A stretch of 64,000 bases of DNA from Nocardia vermiculata NBRC 100427 (lineage in GTDB: Bacteria > Actinomycetota > Actinomycetes > Mycobacteriales > Mycobacteriaceae), in the NCBI RefSeq assembly GCF_001613265.1, contig NZ_BDCA01000020.1, positions 1 through 64,000 of the forward strand. Reading direction: 5' to 3'. Below are positions 52,815 through 61,995 of this stretch, piece by piece. Under the pieces are notes generated by a model, which worked only from the letters and a program-made list of their open reading frames with translations, did no database searches and was not told the origin of the DNA. The position numbers were made by a program, and so were the translations under genes. Numbering within the stretch: position 1 is the stretch's first letter; the number at the start of each line of letters is the position of its first letter.

Positions 52815-53438
52815 ATGTCCGCGCACGGTGCTGGAGGACCCGGGGGTGCGAACCGGCCCCGGGATTTCGAACAGGGCTGGTGGGTGCTGCGGCAACTCGC
52901 CGACCGGCACGCCGGATACTTCACCACGCGCCTGGTGCTGCGCGCCCGATGCGAACAGCGGATTCGTGCAGCTCTCGCCGAGGGCTCGGTGGTTCGCGCG
53001 GGTGTGGGCATCCTGCGCATGGCCGACTGGCCCGACGGCCCGCTGGACGAGTACGCGATGTGGTCGGCATGGTTCGACGGTGCGGCCGCGGTCTCGCACC
53101 ACAGCGCAGCCGAACTGTTCGGCCTGGGCCGCTTGCGTCCGCGCTATCTGCATCTGTCCGCGCGGGCGGGACGCGCACCCGGTGCGCCCCGACTGGTGGT
53201 GTTGCGCCGCGAATTACGCGGTGACGACGTGGAATCGGCCGGGGCGTTCCTGGTGACGACGCCGGTGCGCACCGTTCTCGATCTCGCCGAAACGGGCATC
53301 TCGCAAGGGGCGCTGGACGAAGTGGTCGCCGACGCGGTCGCGATCCATCGGTGCCTACCGGACGACATCGGTGCCGCCGGGCGAAATCTCACACCGCATG
53401 CGGCCGCGCGGGTCCGGCGCGCGCTGGCCGCGGTGTGA
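52815..53438 (+). CDS. AbiEi-like (type IV toxin-antitoxin antitoxin) domain protein
   Basis: A 207-residue protein. The N-terminal winged-helix segment (GYFTTRLVLRARCEQRIRAAL, in parts) and the HHSAAELFGLGRL...LHLSAR segment resemble the AbiEi antitoxin family of actinobacteria. PVRTVLDLAE is a further family-like signature. There is no AbiEii nucleotidyltransferase next to it, so a toxin-antitoxin function is not shown. It is divergent from the DUF2993 gene. Confidence 0.65.
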   Translation: MSAHGAGGPGGANRPRDFEQGWWVLRQLADRHAGYFTTRLVLRARCEQRIRAALAEGSVVRAGVGILRMADWPDGPLDEYAMWSAWFDGAAAVSHHSAAELFGLGRLRPRYLHLSARAGRAPGAPRLVVLRRELRGDDVESAGAFLVTTPVRTVLDLAETGISQGALDEVVADAVAIHRCLPDDIGAAGRNLTPHAAARVRRALAAV

Positions 53439-53450
53439 TCGGCCGACGAA

Positions 53451-54218
53451 TCAGGCCGGCTCGACACACTCCCACGGCACCGACAGCACACAGTCGCGCA
53501 TCCGCCGCCGATAGGTCCGCACCGGAAAACCCTGCTCGCGCAACAGATCCGCCGCTACCCGCCAGCGCACCCGCGGGCCATACGCGGCCATCGGCGCCGC
53601 ATACGCCCAGGCGCGATCGGCGGCAGTGAGCAGCGTATGCACCCGTTCGCCGGGAATATTGCGGTGTATCAACGCTTTCGGCAGCCGTTCGGCGATGTCG
53701 GAGGGCTTCGTCACCGTGAACGGATCCCAGGCCAGAGTGAGCGAGAGCGGACCCGTGCGGTCCAGCAGCACCCAGGCACAGCGGCGTCCCAGCTCATCGC
53801 AGGTGCCTTCGAGCAGTAAGCCATCGGGGGTCAGTCCCGCCAGGATGGTCGTCCAGGCCTGCGGCACCCGGCTCTCCTCGTACTGGCGCAGCACGTTGAA
53901 CGCTCGCACGAGCACCGGACGCAGGCCCGCCAGTTCGAATCCGCCGCGGGCGAACCGCACGCCGTCTCGATCGGGAACCACACGGTCCGGATCGATCTCC
54001 AGTCCGGCCACCCGGACATCGGGACGCACCCGTCGTAGCCGTCCCGCGAGTTCCATGGTCGTGACCGGGCTCGCACCGTAACCGAGATCGACCACCAGCG
54101 GATCGTCGGCGGCACGCAGCCGCTCGAGCACCAGCGGGTCGTGGCACAGCCAGCGATCACTGCGGCGCAGCCTGTTGATACCGGTCGTACCCCGGGTGAC
54201 CGTGCCCAGTGGCTTCAT
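53451..54218 (-). CDS. Class I SAM-dependent methyltransferase-like protein
   Basis: A 255-residue protein. VVDLGYGASPVTTMEL is the SAM-binding motif I, VAGLEIDPDRV is motif II and LLLEGTCDELGRR a later motif. It starts MKPLGTVTRGTTGINRLRR, split by convention, as in related actinobacterial proteins. The start overlaps the stop of the DUF2505 gene by four bases (ATGA), so the two are coupled. The substrate is unknown. Confidence 0.78.
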   Translation of the reverse strand: MKPLGTVTRGTTGINRLRRSDRWLCHDPLVLERLRAADDPLVVDLGYGASPVTTMELAGRLRRVRPDVRVAGLEIDPDRVVPDRDGVRFARGGFELAGLRPVLVRAFNVLRQYEESRVPQAWTTILAGLTPDGLLLEGTCDELGRRCAWVLLDRTGPLSLTLAWDPFTVTKPSDIAERLPKALIHRNIPGERVHTLLTAADRAWAYAAPMAAYGPRVRWRVAADLLREQGFPVRTYRRRMRDCVLSVPWECVEPA

Positions 54219-54736
54219 CTCGACGCGGTCGGGTGCTGTTCTTCCAGCCACTGCTGGGTGAATTCAGCCTCCGCGCGGAACAGATCCACGAGGTTGATCA
54301 ACATCATCTGCTCGAGTTTCGGGCCGAGGATCGGAATGAACACCTTCGCCACCGGCGAGGTGCGCAAGGTGGCGCCGGTCTCGGTGGGGAACAGGCGCAT
54401 GGTGCCGTCGAGGGTGCCGGGACCGCCCGGAATCGACGCGGTGAACGTGCCCTCGACCTCGGGTCCGAGCGGGCCGTAGCTCTCCTTACGGGTGATCACC
54501 AGATCCTTGCGCATCACCGTCTGCGCGATCTCGGGCAGCATGTCACGCGGCAGCAGGTGCCGGACCTCGAGCTCGATTCCGTTCGCGTCCGCCCGCAACT
54601 CGACCACTTCGTTGGGGGAGTGCTTACGCATTTCCTCCATCCGCGCATCCCAGTAGGAGCGGCTGGACAGGGCCCGGTACACCTGTTCGGCGGTGTGCAG
54701 CGGAAAGCGAGCTGAGTAGTCGAGTCGGCGCACCAT
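54215..54736 (-). CDS. DUF2505 family protein (first copy)
   Basis: A 173-residue SRPBCC/START-like fold protein. Typical text is RSYWDARMEEMRKHSPN and a C-terminal helix LINLVDLFRAEAEFTQQWL. DUF2505 proteins may bind lipid-like ligands. It corresponds to Rv0481c next to murB. A second, related copy lies 64 bases away at 54801-55286. Its stop overlaps the start of the methyltransferase gene by four bases. Confidence 0.82.
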   Translation of the reverse strand: MVRRLDYSARFPLHTAEQVYRALSSRSYWDARMEEMRKHSPNEVVELRADANGIELEVRHLLPRDMLPEIAQTVMRKDLVITRKESYGPLGPEVEGTFTASIPGGPGTLDGTMRLFPTETGATLRTSPVAKVFIPILGPKLEQMMLINLVDLFRAEAEFTQQWLEEQHPTASR

Positions 54737-54800
54737 GAGGGATCAGGTTACTGGGCGGCGCCGCAACGCCCGCCGGTTGCCCGCGTCTCGATCGACGGAA

Positions 54801-55286
54801 TCAGTGGTTGCTGATCCAGGCGTTGGTGAACTCGGTTTCCGAGGCCAGCAATTCGAGCAGCTTCTCGGCCACCACGGCCTCGATCTTCTTACCGAACAGC
54901 GGCACCGCGACCTCCACGGAACCCTCGGCGACGCCCTGCGAGCCGGTGTCGTCGCCGGTCATGGTGACGGTGCCGCGCACCGTTGCCGGTGCACCCTCCA
55001 CATGGGCTTCGAAGCTGCCCGCCAGGCCCGCGTAGGTCTCGGTGCGCGGAATGATCAGATCGCCGGGGCGCACCGAGGTGATGGCGCTGGGAAGTTCCGA
55101 GGCGGGAATGGTTTGCACCATCTCCGCGCGCAGCCGATCGCCGTCGGCGCTGAACGAGAGCAGTCGCGCACCGGGGCCGCCGACCTCCTCGATGCGGTCC
55201 TTCCAGTACTGCTCCTCGGCCAGCGCAGCACGCACCGCGGCGGCGGGATGCGTGTAGTGGGCTGTGTACGCCAGGGGTGTCGCCAT
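54801..55286 (-). CDS. DUF2505 family protein (second copy)
   Basis: A 161-residue paralogue of the previous gene: VRAALAEEQYWKDRIEEVGG corresponds to the Phe/Tyr-Trp segment there, and the C-terminal AVVAEKLLELLASETEFTNAW matches its last helix. Start ATG 55286 is only 26 bases from the divergent murB start. A likely tandem duplication. Confidence 0.82.
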   Translation of the reverse strand: MATPLAYTAHYTHPAAAVRAALAEEQYWKDRIEEVGGPGARLLSFSADGDRLRAEMVQTIPASELPSAITSVRPGDLIIPRTETYAGLAGSFEAHVEGAPATVRGTVTMTGDDTGSQGVAEGSVEVAVPLFGKKIEAVVAEKLLELLASETEFTNAWISNH

Positions 55287-55312
55287 GGTGGGACAGGCTA
55301 CCGTCTTGCGGT

Positions 55313-56419
55313 GTGCAGACATCTCGAGTGGTGGCATTCGACAACGTGCGTGAGTTGCTGAGTTCGACCGGCGCGCAGGTGCGTGCCGGCGTATCGCTGG
55401 CCGGGCTGACCACGCTGCGGGTCGGCGGTCCGGCGACGGTCGCGGACTGCACCACCACCGCGGCGCTCGTCGCGACCGTCCGGGCGCTGGACAGCGCCGG
55501 AATTCCGGTGTTGCTGCTGGCCGGGGGCTCCAATCTGCTGATCGCCGATCGTGGCTTCGACGGCGTGGTGGTGCGCATCGCCACCGATGCGGTCGAGTTC
55601 GGCGCCGACCACGTGCTGGCCGAGGCGGGGGCGCCGTGGGACGGAGTTGTCGCGGCGGCGGTCGCGGCCGGATTCGGCGGGCTGGAATGCCTGTCCGGGA
55701 TACCAGGGTCGGCGGGGGCGACGCCGGTGCAGAACGTCGGTGCCTACGGCGTCGAGGTGGCGCAGTTGCTGCGGCGGGTGCAGCTACTCGACCGGGCCAG
55801 TGGGGATATTCGCTGGGCCGCCCCGGCGGAGCTCGGTTTCGGCTATCGCACCTCGATGCTGAAGCATTCCGACCAGGCAGTGGTGCTGGCCGTGGAGCTC
55901 GCACTGAACCCGGACGGCGCCAGTGCACCGCTGCGCTACGGCGAACTGGCCCGCACCCTCGGCGCCGATGCGGGCGATACCCGCCCGGCGGCCGCGGTCC
56001 GCGAGGCGGTGCTCCGGTTGCGCGCGGGCAAGGGCATGGTGCTCGACGCCGCCGACCACGACACCTGGAGCGCCGGATCCTTCTTCACCAACCCCGTGGT
56101 TCCGCACGAACGGGTACCCGAGGTGACCGCCGCGATCCGCAAATATGTGGGGGATATCACTATCGTGACCTATCCCGCTGAAAACGGGGTGAAATTCTCG
56201 GCCGGCTGGTTGATCGAACACGCCGGTTTCGGCAAAGGATTCCCTGGTCCGGACTCTGTAGTCCGGTTGTCGACCAAACACACTCTGGCCCTCACGAACA
56301 GGGGTTCGGCCGGCGCCGCGGACCTGGTCGAACTGGCGCGGACCGTGCGCGCGGGAGTGGAACAGCGCTTCGGAATCCGGCTCGAACCCGAACCCGTCAC
56401 AGTGGGCGTGCAGCTCTAG
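55313..56419 (+). CDS. murB: UDP-N-acetylmuramate dehydrogenase
   Basis: A 368-residue flavoenzyme that reduces UDP-GlcNAc-enolpyruvate to UDP-MurNAc in peptidoglycan synthesis. FAD motif LLAGGSNLLIADRGFDG; SGIPGSAGATPVQNVGAYG; YRTSMLK; the Ser in AGSFFTNPVV; GWLIEHAGF; and the last HTLALTNRG, all type I MurB features. The GTG at 55313 is chosen; a GTG at 55328 is also possible. Corresponds to Rv0482. Confidence 0.96.
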   Translation: MQTSRVVAFDNVRELLSSTGAQVRAGVSLAGLTTLRVGGPATVADCTTTAALVATVRALDSAGIPVLLLAGGSNLLIADRGFDGVVVRIATDAVEFGADHVLAEAGAPWDGVVAAAVAAGFGGLECLSGIPGSAGATPVQNVGAYGVEVAQLLRRVQLLDRASGDIRWAAPAELGFGYRTSMLKHSDQAVVLAVELALNPDGASAPLRYGELARTLGADAGDTRPAAAVREAVLRLRAGKGMVLDAADHDTWSAGSFFTNPVVPHERVPEVTAAIRKYVGDITIVTYPAENGVKFSAGWLIEHAGFGKGFPGPDSVVRLSTKHTLALTNRGSAGAADLVELARTVRAGVEQRFGIRLEPEPVTVGVQL

Positions 56420-56483
56420 ACAGTGGCCGACCCCACCATCCAGCGGTCTGGCGGTGTCACTGCTGGACGGTAGATTCGCGGAA

Positions 56484-57719
56484 GTGAACATTCGAGGAGT
56501 GACCGGCCGCCGAGCTGTTCTGGTCGGGGCAGGTCAGTTGGCGGTGGCCGCAGCGGTGGTCGGATGTTCCGACGGCGGCGGGTCGTCCGAGCCGAAGGAG
56601 TCCGAGCCGGTCGCGAAGGTGACGCTCGAGCCCGGCAACGGCGCCGAGAACGTCAACCCGACCACACCGATCTCCGTCACGGTGGCCAAGGGACGAATCA
56701 ACCAGGTGACGCTGACCAACCCGGACGGTAAGCAGGTCGCCGGGCAGCTCGCGCCCGGAAATACCGCCTTCACGGTCAACGAGCCGCTCGGTTACGGCGC
56801 CACCTACACCTGGGCCGGCACCGCGGTCGGCACCGACGGCAAGACCGTGCAGATCGACGGGAAGTTCAGCACGCTGGCGCCGAATCAGGTCGTGTCGGCC
56901 ACCATCAATATCGGCGACGGCCAGGAGGTCGGCATCGCAGCGCCGATCATCCTGCAGTTCAAGAAGCATGTCGAGAACAAAGAGGCCGTCGAGAAGGCGC
57001 TGAAGGTCACCACCACTCCCGAGACCGAGGGCGGCTGGGGGTGGCTGCCCGACGAGAACGGTGGGTCCCGGGCGCACTGGCGGCCGCGTGAATACTGGGC
57101 GCCGGGCACCGCGGTGACTTTCTCGGCCAAGCTGTACGGCCTGGAATTGAGCGAGGGTGATTACGGCAACTCCGACCTGACCTCGCAGTTCGCCATCGGC
57201 CGCCGCCAGGTCGTGCAGGGGAACGCGCCCACTCACCGTGTCCAGGTGGTCCGCGACGGTTCCACGCTGTTCGATTTCCCGTGCAGCTACGGCGAGGGCA
57301 ACGAGCCGCGCAACGTCACTCGCTCGGGTATCCACGTGGTGACCGAGAAGTACGAGGATTTCATGATGTCGAATCCGCCGTTCTACGAGAATGTCCGCGA
57401 ACGGTGGGCGGTACGCATCTCCAACAACGGTGAATTCATCCATGCCAACCCGGAATCATCGGGTGCGCAAGGAAATACGAATGTCACCAACGGCTGCATC
57501 AACCTGAGCAACAGTGACGCGCAGCAGTACTTCCCGACGGCCATGTACGGCGACCCGGTCGAGGTGACGGGGACCTCCATCGCACTGTCCGCCGCCGACG
57601 GCGACATCTACGACTGGACCATCGACTGGGACACCTGGAAGACCTTGTCTGCCATCAAGGGCGAACCGGCACCGGTGGTGTCGGCGACCCCGGTGCCGCC
57701 GGGCCCCGCCGGCGGGTAA
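56484..57719 (+). CDS. L,D-transpeptidase, lipoprotein (LdtMt5/LprQ-like)
   Basis: A 411-residue lipoprotein. The N-terminal helix ends in a lipobox-like VVGCSDG. Two Ig-like domains (about 40-240) precede a YkuD catalytic domain with HANPESSG and the catalytic Cys in NVTNGCINLS. It makes 3-3 cross-links in peptidoglycan. The GTG at 56484 is chosen; upstream ATG 56454 would add ten residues. murB and this gene keep the Rv0482-Rv0483 order. Confidence 0.93.
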   Translation: MNIRGVTGRRAVLVGAGQLAVAAAVVGCSDGGGSSEPKESEPVAKVTLEPGNGAENVNPTTPISVTVAKGRINQVTLTNPDGKQVAGQLAPGNTAFTVNEPLGYGATYTWAGTAVGTDGKTVQIDGKFSTLAPNQVVSATINIGDGQEVGIAAPIILQFKKHVENKEAVEKALKVTTTPETEGGWGWLPDENGGSRAHWRPREYWAPGTAVTFSAKLYGLELSEGDYGNSDLTSQFAIGRRQVVQGNAPTHRVQVVRDGSTLFDFPCSYGEGNEPRNVTRSGIHVVTEKYEDFMMSNPPFYENVRERWAVRISNNGEFIHANPESSGAQGNTNVTNGCINLSNSDAQQYFPTAMYGDPVEVTGTSIALSAADGDIYDWTIDWDTWKTLSAIKGEPAPVVSATPVPPGPAGG

Positions 57720-57750
57720 CCGAGGCGGGGTTCCGGGAAACGTCCGTCGC

Positions 57751-58485
57751 TCAGCTGCGTCGGGCGAAACGGCCCGCGCCGGCCTGGTCTCGCGGGCGAA
57801 CGACGATGGTGTCCAGATCGACGTGGGGCGGGCGGCTCGCGACGAAGCCGATGATTTCCGCGATATCGGAGGCCACCAGCGGGTCGATGCCCTGGTAGAC
57901 CTTGGCTGCTCGTTCCTCGTCGCCGCCGAAACGCACCAGCGAGAACTCGGTCTCCACCGCACCCGGCGCGATCTCGGTGAGGCGCACCGGCTTGCCCAGC
58001 AGTTCGCTGCGCAGCGTGCGGTGCAGAACGCCCTGCGCATGTTTGGCGGAGGTGTAACCGGACCCGTTGTCGTAGGTTTCGAACGCGGCGACCGAGGTGA
58101 CGGTGACGATCAGCCCGTCACCGGAGTCGATCAGCTTCGGCAGCAGCGCCTTGGTGAGCCGCACCGTGCCCAGTACGTTGGTCTCCCACATCCAGCGCCA
58201 GTCGTCGAGATCGGCCTCGGCTACCGGGGCCAGCCCCTTCGCCCCACCGGCGTTGTTCACCAGCACGTCGACCCGCTCCACCGCCTCGGTGAATGCCCGG
58301 ACCGAATCCTCGTCGGTGACATCCAGTGCGACAGCGGTCCCGCCGATCTCGTCGGCCAACTCTCGCAACCGCTCCACCCGACGTGCCCCCACATAGACGT
58401 GGTAGCCCTGTTCGGCCAGCTCACGAGCGGTGGCTGCACCGATACCCGAGCTTGCTCCGGTGACAACAGCGTGACGAGTGCTCAT
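57751..58485 (-). CDS. Short-chain dehydrogenase/reductase
   Basis: A 244-residue classical SDR. The cofactor loop is TGASSGIG, NNAG is intact, the catalytic Ser is in TVTSVAAF, and YTSAK gives Tyr and Lys. The start MSTRHAVVTG and order next to the L,D-transpeptidase match Rv0484c. The substrate is unknown. Confidence 0.92.
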   Translation of the reverse strand: MSTRHAVVTGASSGIGAATARELAEQGYHVYVGARRVERLRELADEIGGTAVALDVTDEDSVRAFTEAVERVDVLVNNAGGAKGLAPVAEADLDDWRWMWETNVLGTVRLTKALLPKLIDSGDGLIVTVTSVAAFETYDNGSGYTSAKHAQGVLHRTLRSELLGKPVRLTEIAPGAVETEFSLVRFGGDEERAAKVYQGIDPLVASDIAEIIGFVASRPPHVDLDTIVVRPRDQAGAGRFARRS

Positions 58486-58538
58486 GCTGCGAGCCTAGCG
58501 GGGAGCGAGGGCAGGCCCGGCCGCGGTTCCGGAGGCTG

Positions 58539-60209
58539 CTATTGCGGCATTCCCGCCGCGTGGAGCGCCGCCAGGTAGCCGAAGACGATGGCAGGGCCGA
58601 TCGTGGCGCCCGGGCCCGCATAGGTGTGTCCCATCACCGGGGCACTGGCATTACCCGCCGCGTAGAGACCGTCGATGACGCTTCCGTCTTCCCGCTCGAC
58701 CCGGCCGTGCCGGTCGGTGACCAGACCGCCCTTGGTGCCGAGATCGCCGGGGACGAGCCGGGCCGCGTAGAAGGGGGCGACCTCGAGGGCACCGAGATTC
58801 GGGTTCGGCTGTTGGCGCGGGTCGCCGTAATAACGGTCGTAGGCGCTCTCGCCGCGGCCGAAGTCTGCATCGACCCCCGTGCCGGCGAAGCCGTTGAAGC
58901 GGGTGACGGTGGCGGTGAGCTGATCCGCGGGGACGGATATCGCCGCGGCGAGCTCGGGAATTGTTGTCGCCCTGGTCAATACGCCGGAGTCGAACCATCG
59001 CCGGGGTAGCGGCTGCCGCGGGGCCAGACCGGCGAACAGGTACCGGTTGCGGTAGCGCTGATCGAAGATCAACCAGGCGGGGAGGTTGACTCCCGGACCC
59101 GCTCCCCGGCCGTGTTCGCCACCGTACATGCGGTGGGTGGCCTCCACATACGGCAGTGATTCGTTCATGAAACGCCGGCCTTCGGCGTTGACGACGAGAC
59201 TGCCGGGCAGATTGCGTTCGGACAGGCAGAACCAGGGCGTGCGGGGTAGTGGGATGGTCGGACCCCACCAGGCGTCGTCCAGGAATGCGGTGGCCGCGCC
59301 CAGCTCCATCCCGGCCTGGATCCCGTCTCCGGTGTTCGCGGCGGCGCCGACCGTCCAATCCGTCCCGATCGGCGCACGCTGATACTGCTTGCGCATCGTC
59401 TCGTTGTGCTCGAATCCGCCGCAGGCCAGCACGACACCTCGCCGCGCCGTGATCGTCTGTTCGACTCCGTTGCGGCGCACCAGTATTCCCGAAACCCGGG
59501 CGCCCTCGGTGCGGAGCTCGATCAGAGCGGTGTCCAGTAGCAGGGGAACTCCGGCCTCGGCCAAGCCGTGCCGCAGCATGGCACTCAATGCCTGCCCGCG
59601 CGCGAGCAGGTGTCGTCCCAGGATCGCACCTGCGAGCCAGCGGCCGCCGATCCGCGCCGCCCGCAGTGGAGTTCGCGGATTTCGCAGCCCGAGATGGATC
59701 TGGCGCACATCCGCCTGGGTGAGCACGAAATTCCGCGGCGCCTTCGCATAGTCCGGTTCCAGCGTGGCCAGTTCGCTGCCGAGGGCACGTCCGTCGTAGG
59801 GAGCCGGCTCGACCGAACGCCCGTGAGCCCGTCCGCCGGGTGCTTCCGGGTAGTAATCGCTGTAGCCGGGAACCCAGTGCATCGACAGCGGGGTGTGGCG
59901 GCGGAGAAATTCGAATGCTTCGGGCCCGCGGTCGATATAGGTGTCGATCAGCTCGTCCGGAACGTCCGCGCCGATGATGCTGCGCAGGTAGGTGCGTGCT
60001 GACTCGACATCGTCCGGCGGTGCTTCCCGCTGCAATACCGAGTTGCCCGGTATCCAGACGCCACCGCCGGATCGGGCCGTCGATCCGCCCCACCGGCTCG
60101 CCTTCTCGACGACCACGGCCGAGAGTCCGTGCCGGGCCGCGGTCAGTGCCGCAGTCATACCTGCCGCACCGGAGCCGACGACTACCACGTCGAATTCGTT
60201 GTCCTGCAT
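58539..60209 (-). CDS. 3-ketosteroid delta-1-dehydrogenase-like flavoprotein
   Basis: A 556-residue FAD enzyme. The N-terminal dinucleotide motif is VVGSGAAGMTAALTAARHG, in parts; WGGSTARSGGGVW and the C-terminal TYAGPGATIG follow. The Tyr and Gly of this last motif match Tyr487 and Gly491 of Rhodococcus KstD1. It may dehydrogenate a steroid A ring or a related ketone. The start at 60209 is chosen. It is 34 bases downstream of a TetR gene, with which it probably forms an operon. Confidence 0.82.
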   Translation of the reverse strand: MQDNEFDVVVVGSGAAGMTAALTAARHGLSAVVVEKASRWGGSTARSGGGVWIPGNSVLQREAPPDDVESARTYLRSIIGADVPDELIDTYIDRGPEAFEFLRRHTPLSMHWVPGYSDYYPEAPGGRAHGRSVEPAPYDGRALGSELATLEPDYAKAPRNFVLTQADVRQIHLGLRNPRTPLRAARIGGRWLAGAILGRHLLARGQALSAMLRHGLAEAGVPLLLDTALIELRTEGARVSGILVRRNGVEQTITARRGVVLACGGFEHNETMRKQYQRAPIGTDWTVGAAANTGDGIQAGMELGAATAFLDDAWWGPTIPLPRTPWFCLSERNLPGSLVVNAEGRRFMNESLPYVEATHRMYGGEHGRGAGPGVNLPAWLIFDQRYRNRYLFAGLAPRQPLPRRWFDSGVLTRATTIPELAAAISVPADQLTATVTRFNGFAGTGVDADFGRGESAYDRYYGDPRQQPNPNLGALEVAPFYAARLVPGDLGTKGGLVTDRHGRVEREDGSVIDGLYAAGNASAPVMGHTYAGPGATIGPAIVFGYLAALHAAGMPQ

Positions 60210-60243
60210 GGGATGTGTTCCCGTCTGTCGGAATCGGTCGGGA

Positions 60244-60837
60244 TCAGTGCCGGGTACGCCAGCGGGCGTCGAGAACAGCGGCGACCGCGCCTTCGACACA
60301 TACCGTCAGCGAGGCGGCGGGATTGTCGGTGCTGCGCAGCCATTGCAGATAGCCGAACTCCGCCGCCGCGAGCATGAGATGAACCAGAAGCCCGGGGCTG
60401 CTGTCGGTTTCCGGGTCGGTGCCCATCCTGGTGGCGGTCAGTTCGACCAGCCGCAGTCGATGGTCGGGTGGGATCAATGCGACGCGCTCGAGCAGATGCG
60501 GTGCGGTCGCGAAGGCGGCGCGCCACTGCTCGAGCTCCGGTCCGTGCAGACCCGTGGAACGTTCGAGGATCGACCGGGACAGTGCAATATCGGCGGGCTC
60601 GCTGGCAGGACGCTCCTCCAGGATTCCGGCGATCCCGGCGCCGCCCTCACGTACCGGATCCAGCAGCAGATCTTCTTTGCTGCGGACATGCCGGAAGTAG
60701 GTGCTCGGTGACACGCCGGCCTCGGCCGCGATCTGATCGGTGGTGACCTCGTCGAATCCCGAGTGGATGAACAGCGTGAATGCCGCCCGCTGAATATCGG
60801 CGCGAATCTGACGCCGTTGCCTCTCCCGCAGGGACAT
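60244..60837 (-). CDS. TetR/AcrR family regulator of the KstD-like gene
   Basis: A 197-residue repressor. The helix-turn-helix is AAEAGVSPSTYFRHVRSKEDLL near residues 28-49, and a MftR-like C-terminal domain follows. GGAGG lies eight bases before the ATG at 60837. A perfect 15-bp palindrome lies 81 bases upstream. It probably controls itself, the KstD-like gene and perhaps the divergent hydrolase. Confidence 0.88.
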   Translation of the reverse strand: MSLRERQRRQIRADIQRAAFTLFIHSGFDEVTTDQIAAEAGVSPSTYFRHVRSKEDLLLDPVREGGAGIAGILEERPASEPADIALSRSILERSTGLHGPELEQWRAAFATAPHLLERVALIPPDHRLRLVELTATRMGTDPETDSSPGLLVHLMLAAAEFGYLQWLRSTDNPAASLTVCVEGAVAAVLDARWRTRH

Positions 60838-60917
60838 CGCCACTACCTCCATCGTCCGGTTGCTCCGCCGTCCGGTTGCGCAACGCGCTCGAATCTTGGA
60901 AGTAGTGTGTACCTGTC

Positions 60918-60932
60918 TGACAGTTACTGTCA
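60918..60932. promoter_or_regulatory. Perfect 15-bp palindrome, probable TetR operator
   Basis: TGACAGTTACTGTCA with one central T. It lies between the TetR gene (start 60837) and the hydrolase gene (start 61019). The left part TGACAGTTAC recurs at 48039. Confidence 0.75.
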
Positions 60933-61018
60933 AGAAGGTGCTACCTTTCTATAAGGTGGTGGCTCGCTGGATTGCTGTCCTCGTCCTCGCCGAGATGCCG
61001 GCCGCTAATCTGGCCGCT

Positions 61019-61843
61019 ATGGCGATTCGGGATGTGGTCAGCGCGGACGGGACCAGGATTGTGTACGAGGTCTCCGGGCCCGAGCAGGTACGGCCGCTGG
61101 TCCTGTTGCACGGATGGGCGGGGACGCTGCGGTGCTGGGGCCGGGCGGCCCAACTGCTGGCCGAGACGTTCCGGGTGGTCGCCGTCGATCTGCGGGGGCA
61201 CGGGTACTCGGACGCGCCGGAAACCGGCTACGACAACCCGGAGAACTGGGCCGCCGATGTGGCCGCGGTGCTGGCCGCGGAGGGAATCGACAAGGATGCG
61301 GTGCTGCTGGGCTGGTCCTACGGCGGCATCGTGCTCAGTGATTACCTGACCGTCGTGGGGGCCGGTGCGCTGGCCGGTGTGGTGTACAGCGGTTCGCAGG
61401 CGAATATCGGCCGTGGTGTCGAGGGCGCGCAGACCGGCCCCGCGATGCAGAAGGCCATTCCCGACGTCTTCGAGGAGAGCGCCGGCCGTGCGATGCGCGG
61501 CTTCGCCGCCTTCGGCAACGCCAATACCGGCCCCGGCCGCGACAAGGGCAACGACGCACAGCGCCTGTTCGGCGGCAGCCTCGCCACCAGGCCGCGGGTA
61601 CGCAAGGCGCTGTTCTACCGCACCGCGGACAACACGCAGACACTGCAGAACCTAGATATCCCGGTACTCGTCATGCACGGCACCGCCGACCCGGTGGTCC
61701 CGATCGACAACGGCCGCCACATCGCCGACACCGCCCCCCACGCCCGAGCGTCGTATTGGGAGGACGCCCAGCACGGCCTGTTCATCGAAGACCCCCAGCG
61801 CTTCGCGGACGAAGTCCGGGAATTCGTCAACAGCCTGGACTAG
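61019..61843 (+). CDS. Alpha/beta hydrolase
   Basis: A 274-residue hydrolase. The oxyanion part is LLHGWAGT, the nucleophile elbow GWSYGG, the acid in GTADPVVP and the base in DAQHGLF. The start at 61019 (MAIRDVVSADG) matches the fold start but lacks a clear ribosome binding site; ATG 60995 is an alternative. It is divergent from the TetR-KstD pair and shares its palindrome, so a steroid or lipid ester substrate is possible. Confidence 0.85.
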   Translation: MAIRDVVSADGTRIVYEVSGPEQVRPLVLLHGWAGTLRCWGRAAQLLAETFRVVAVDLRGHGYSDAPETGYDNPENWAADVAAVLAAEGIDKDAVLLGWSYGGIVLSDYLTVVGAGALAGVVYSGSQANIGRGVEGAQTGPAMQKAIPDVFEESAGRAMRGFAAFGNANTGPGRDKGNDAQRLFGGSLATRPRVRKALFYRTADNTQTLQNLDIPVLVMHGTADPVVPIDNGRHIADTAPHARASYWEDAQHGLFIEDPQRFADEVREFVNSLD

Positions 61844-61995
61844 CACCACGGAGTGCGGACCGAGAAGGCCCCGCAACCTCCCCGATCGGTGCACCGCAAA
61901 GAATGGGTCGAGCCCCGCCCCACCCCGAAGGCGAAGCCGAGCCCCGAAACCAGCGCAACCCCCGAGGCAAACCTCCCTCAGCAAGCTCCTATCAA

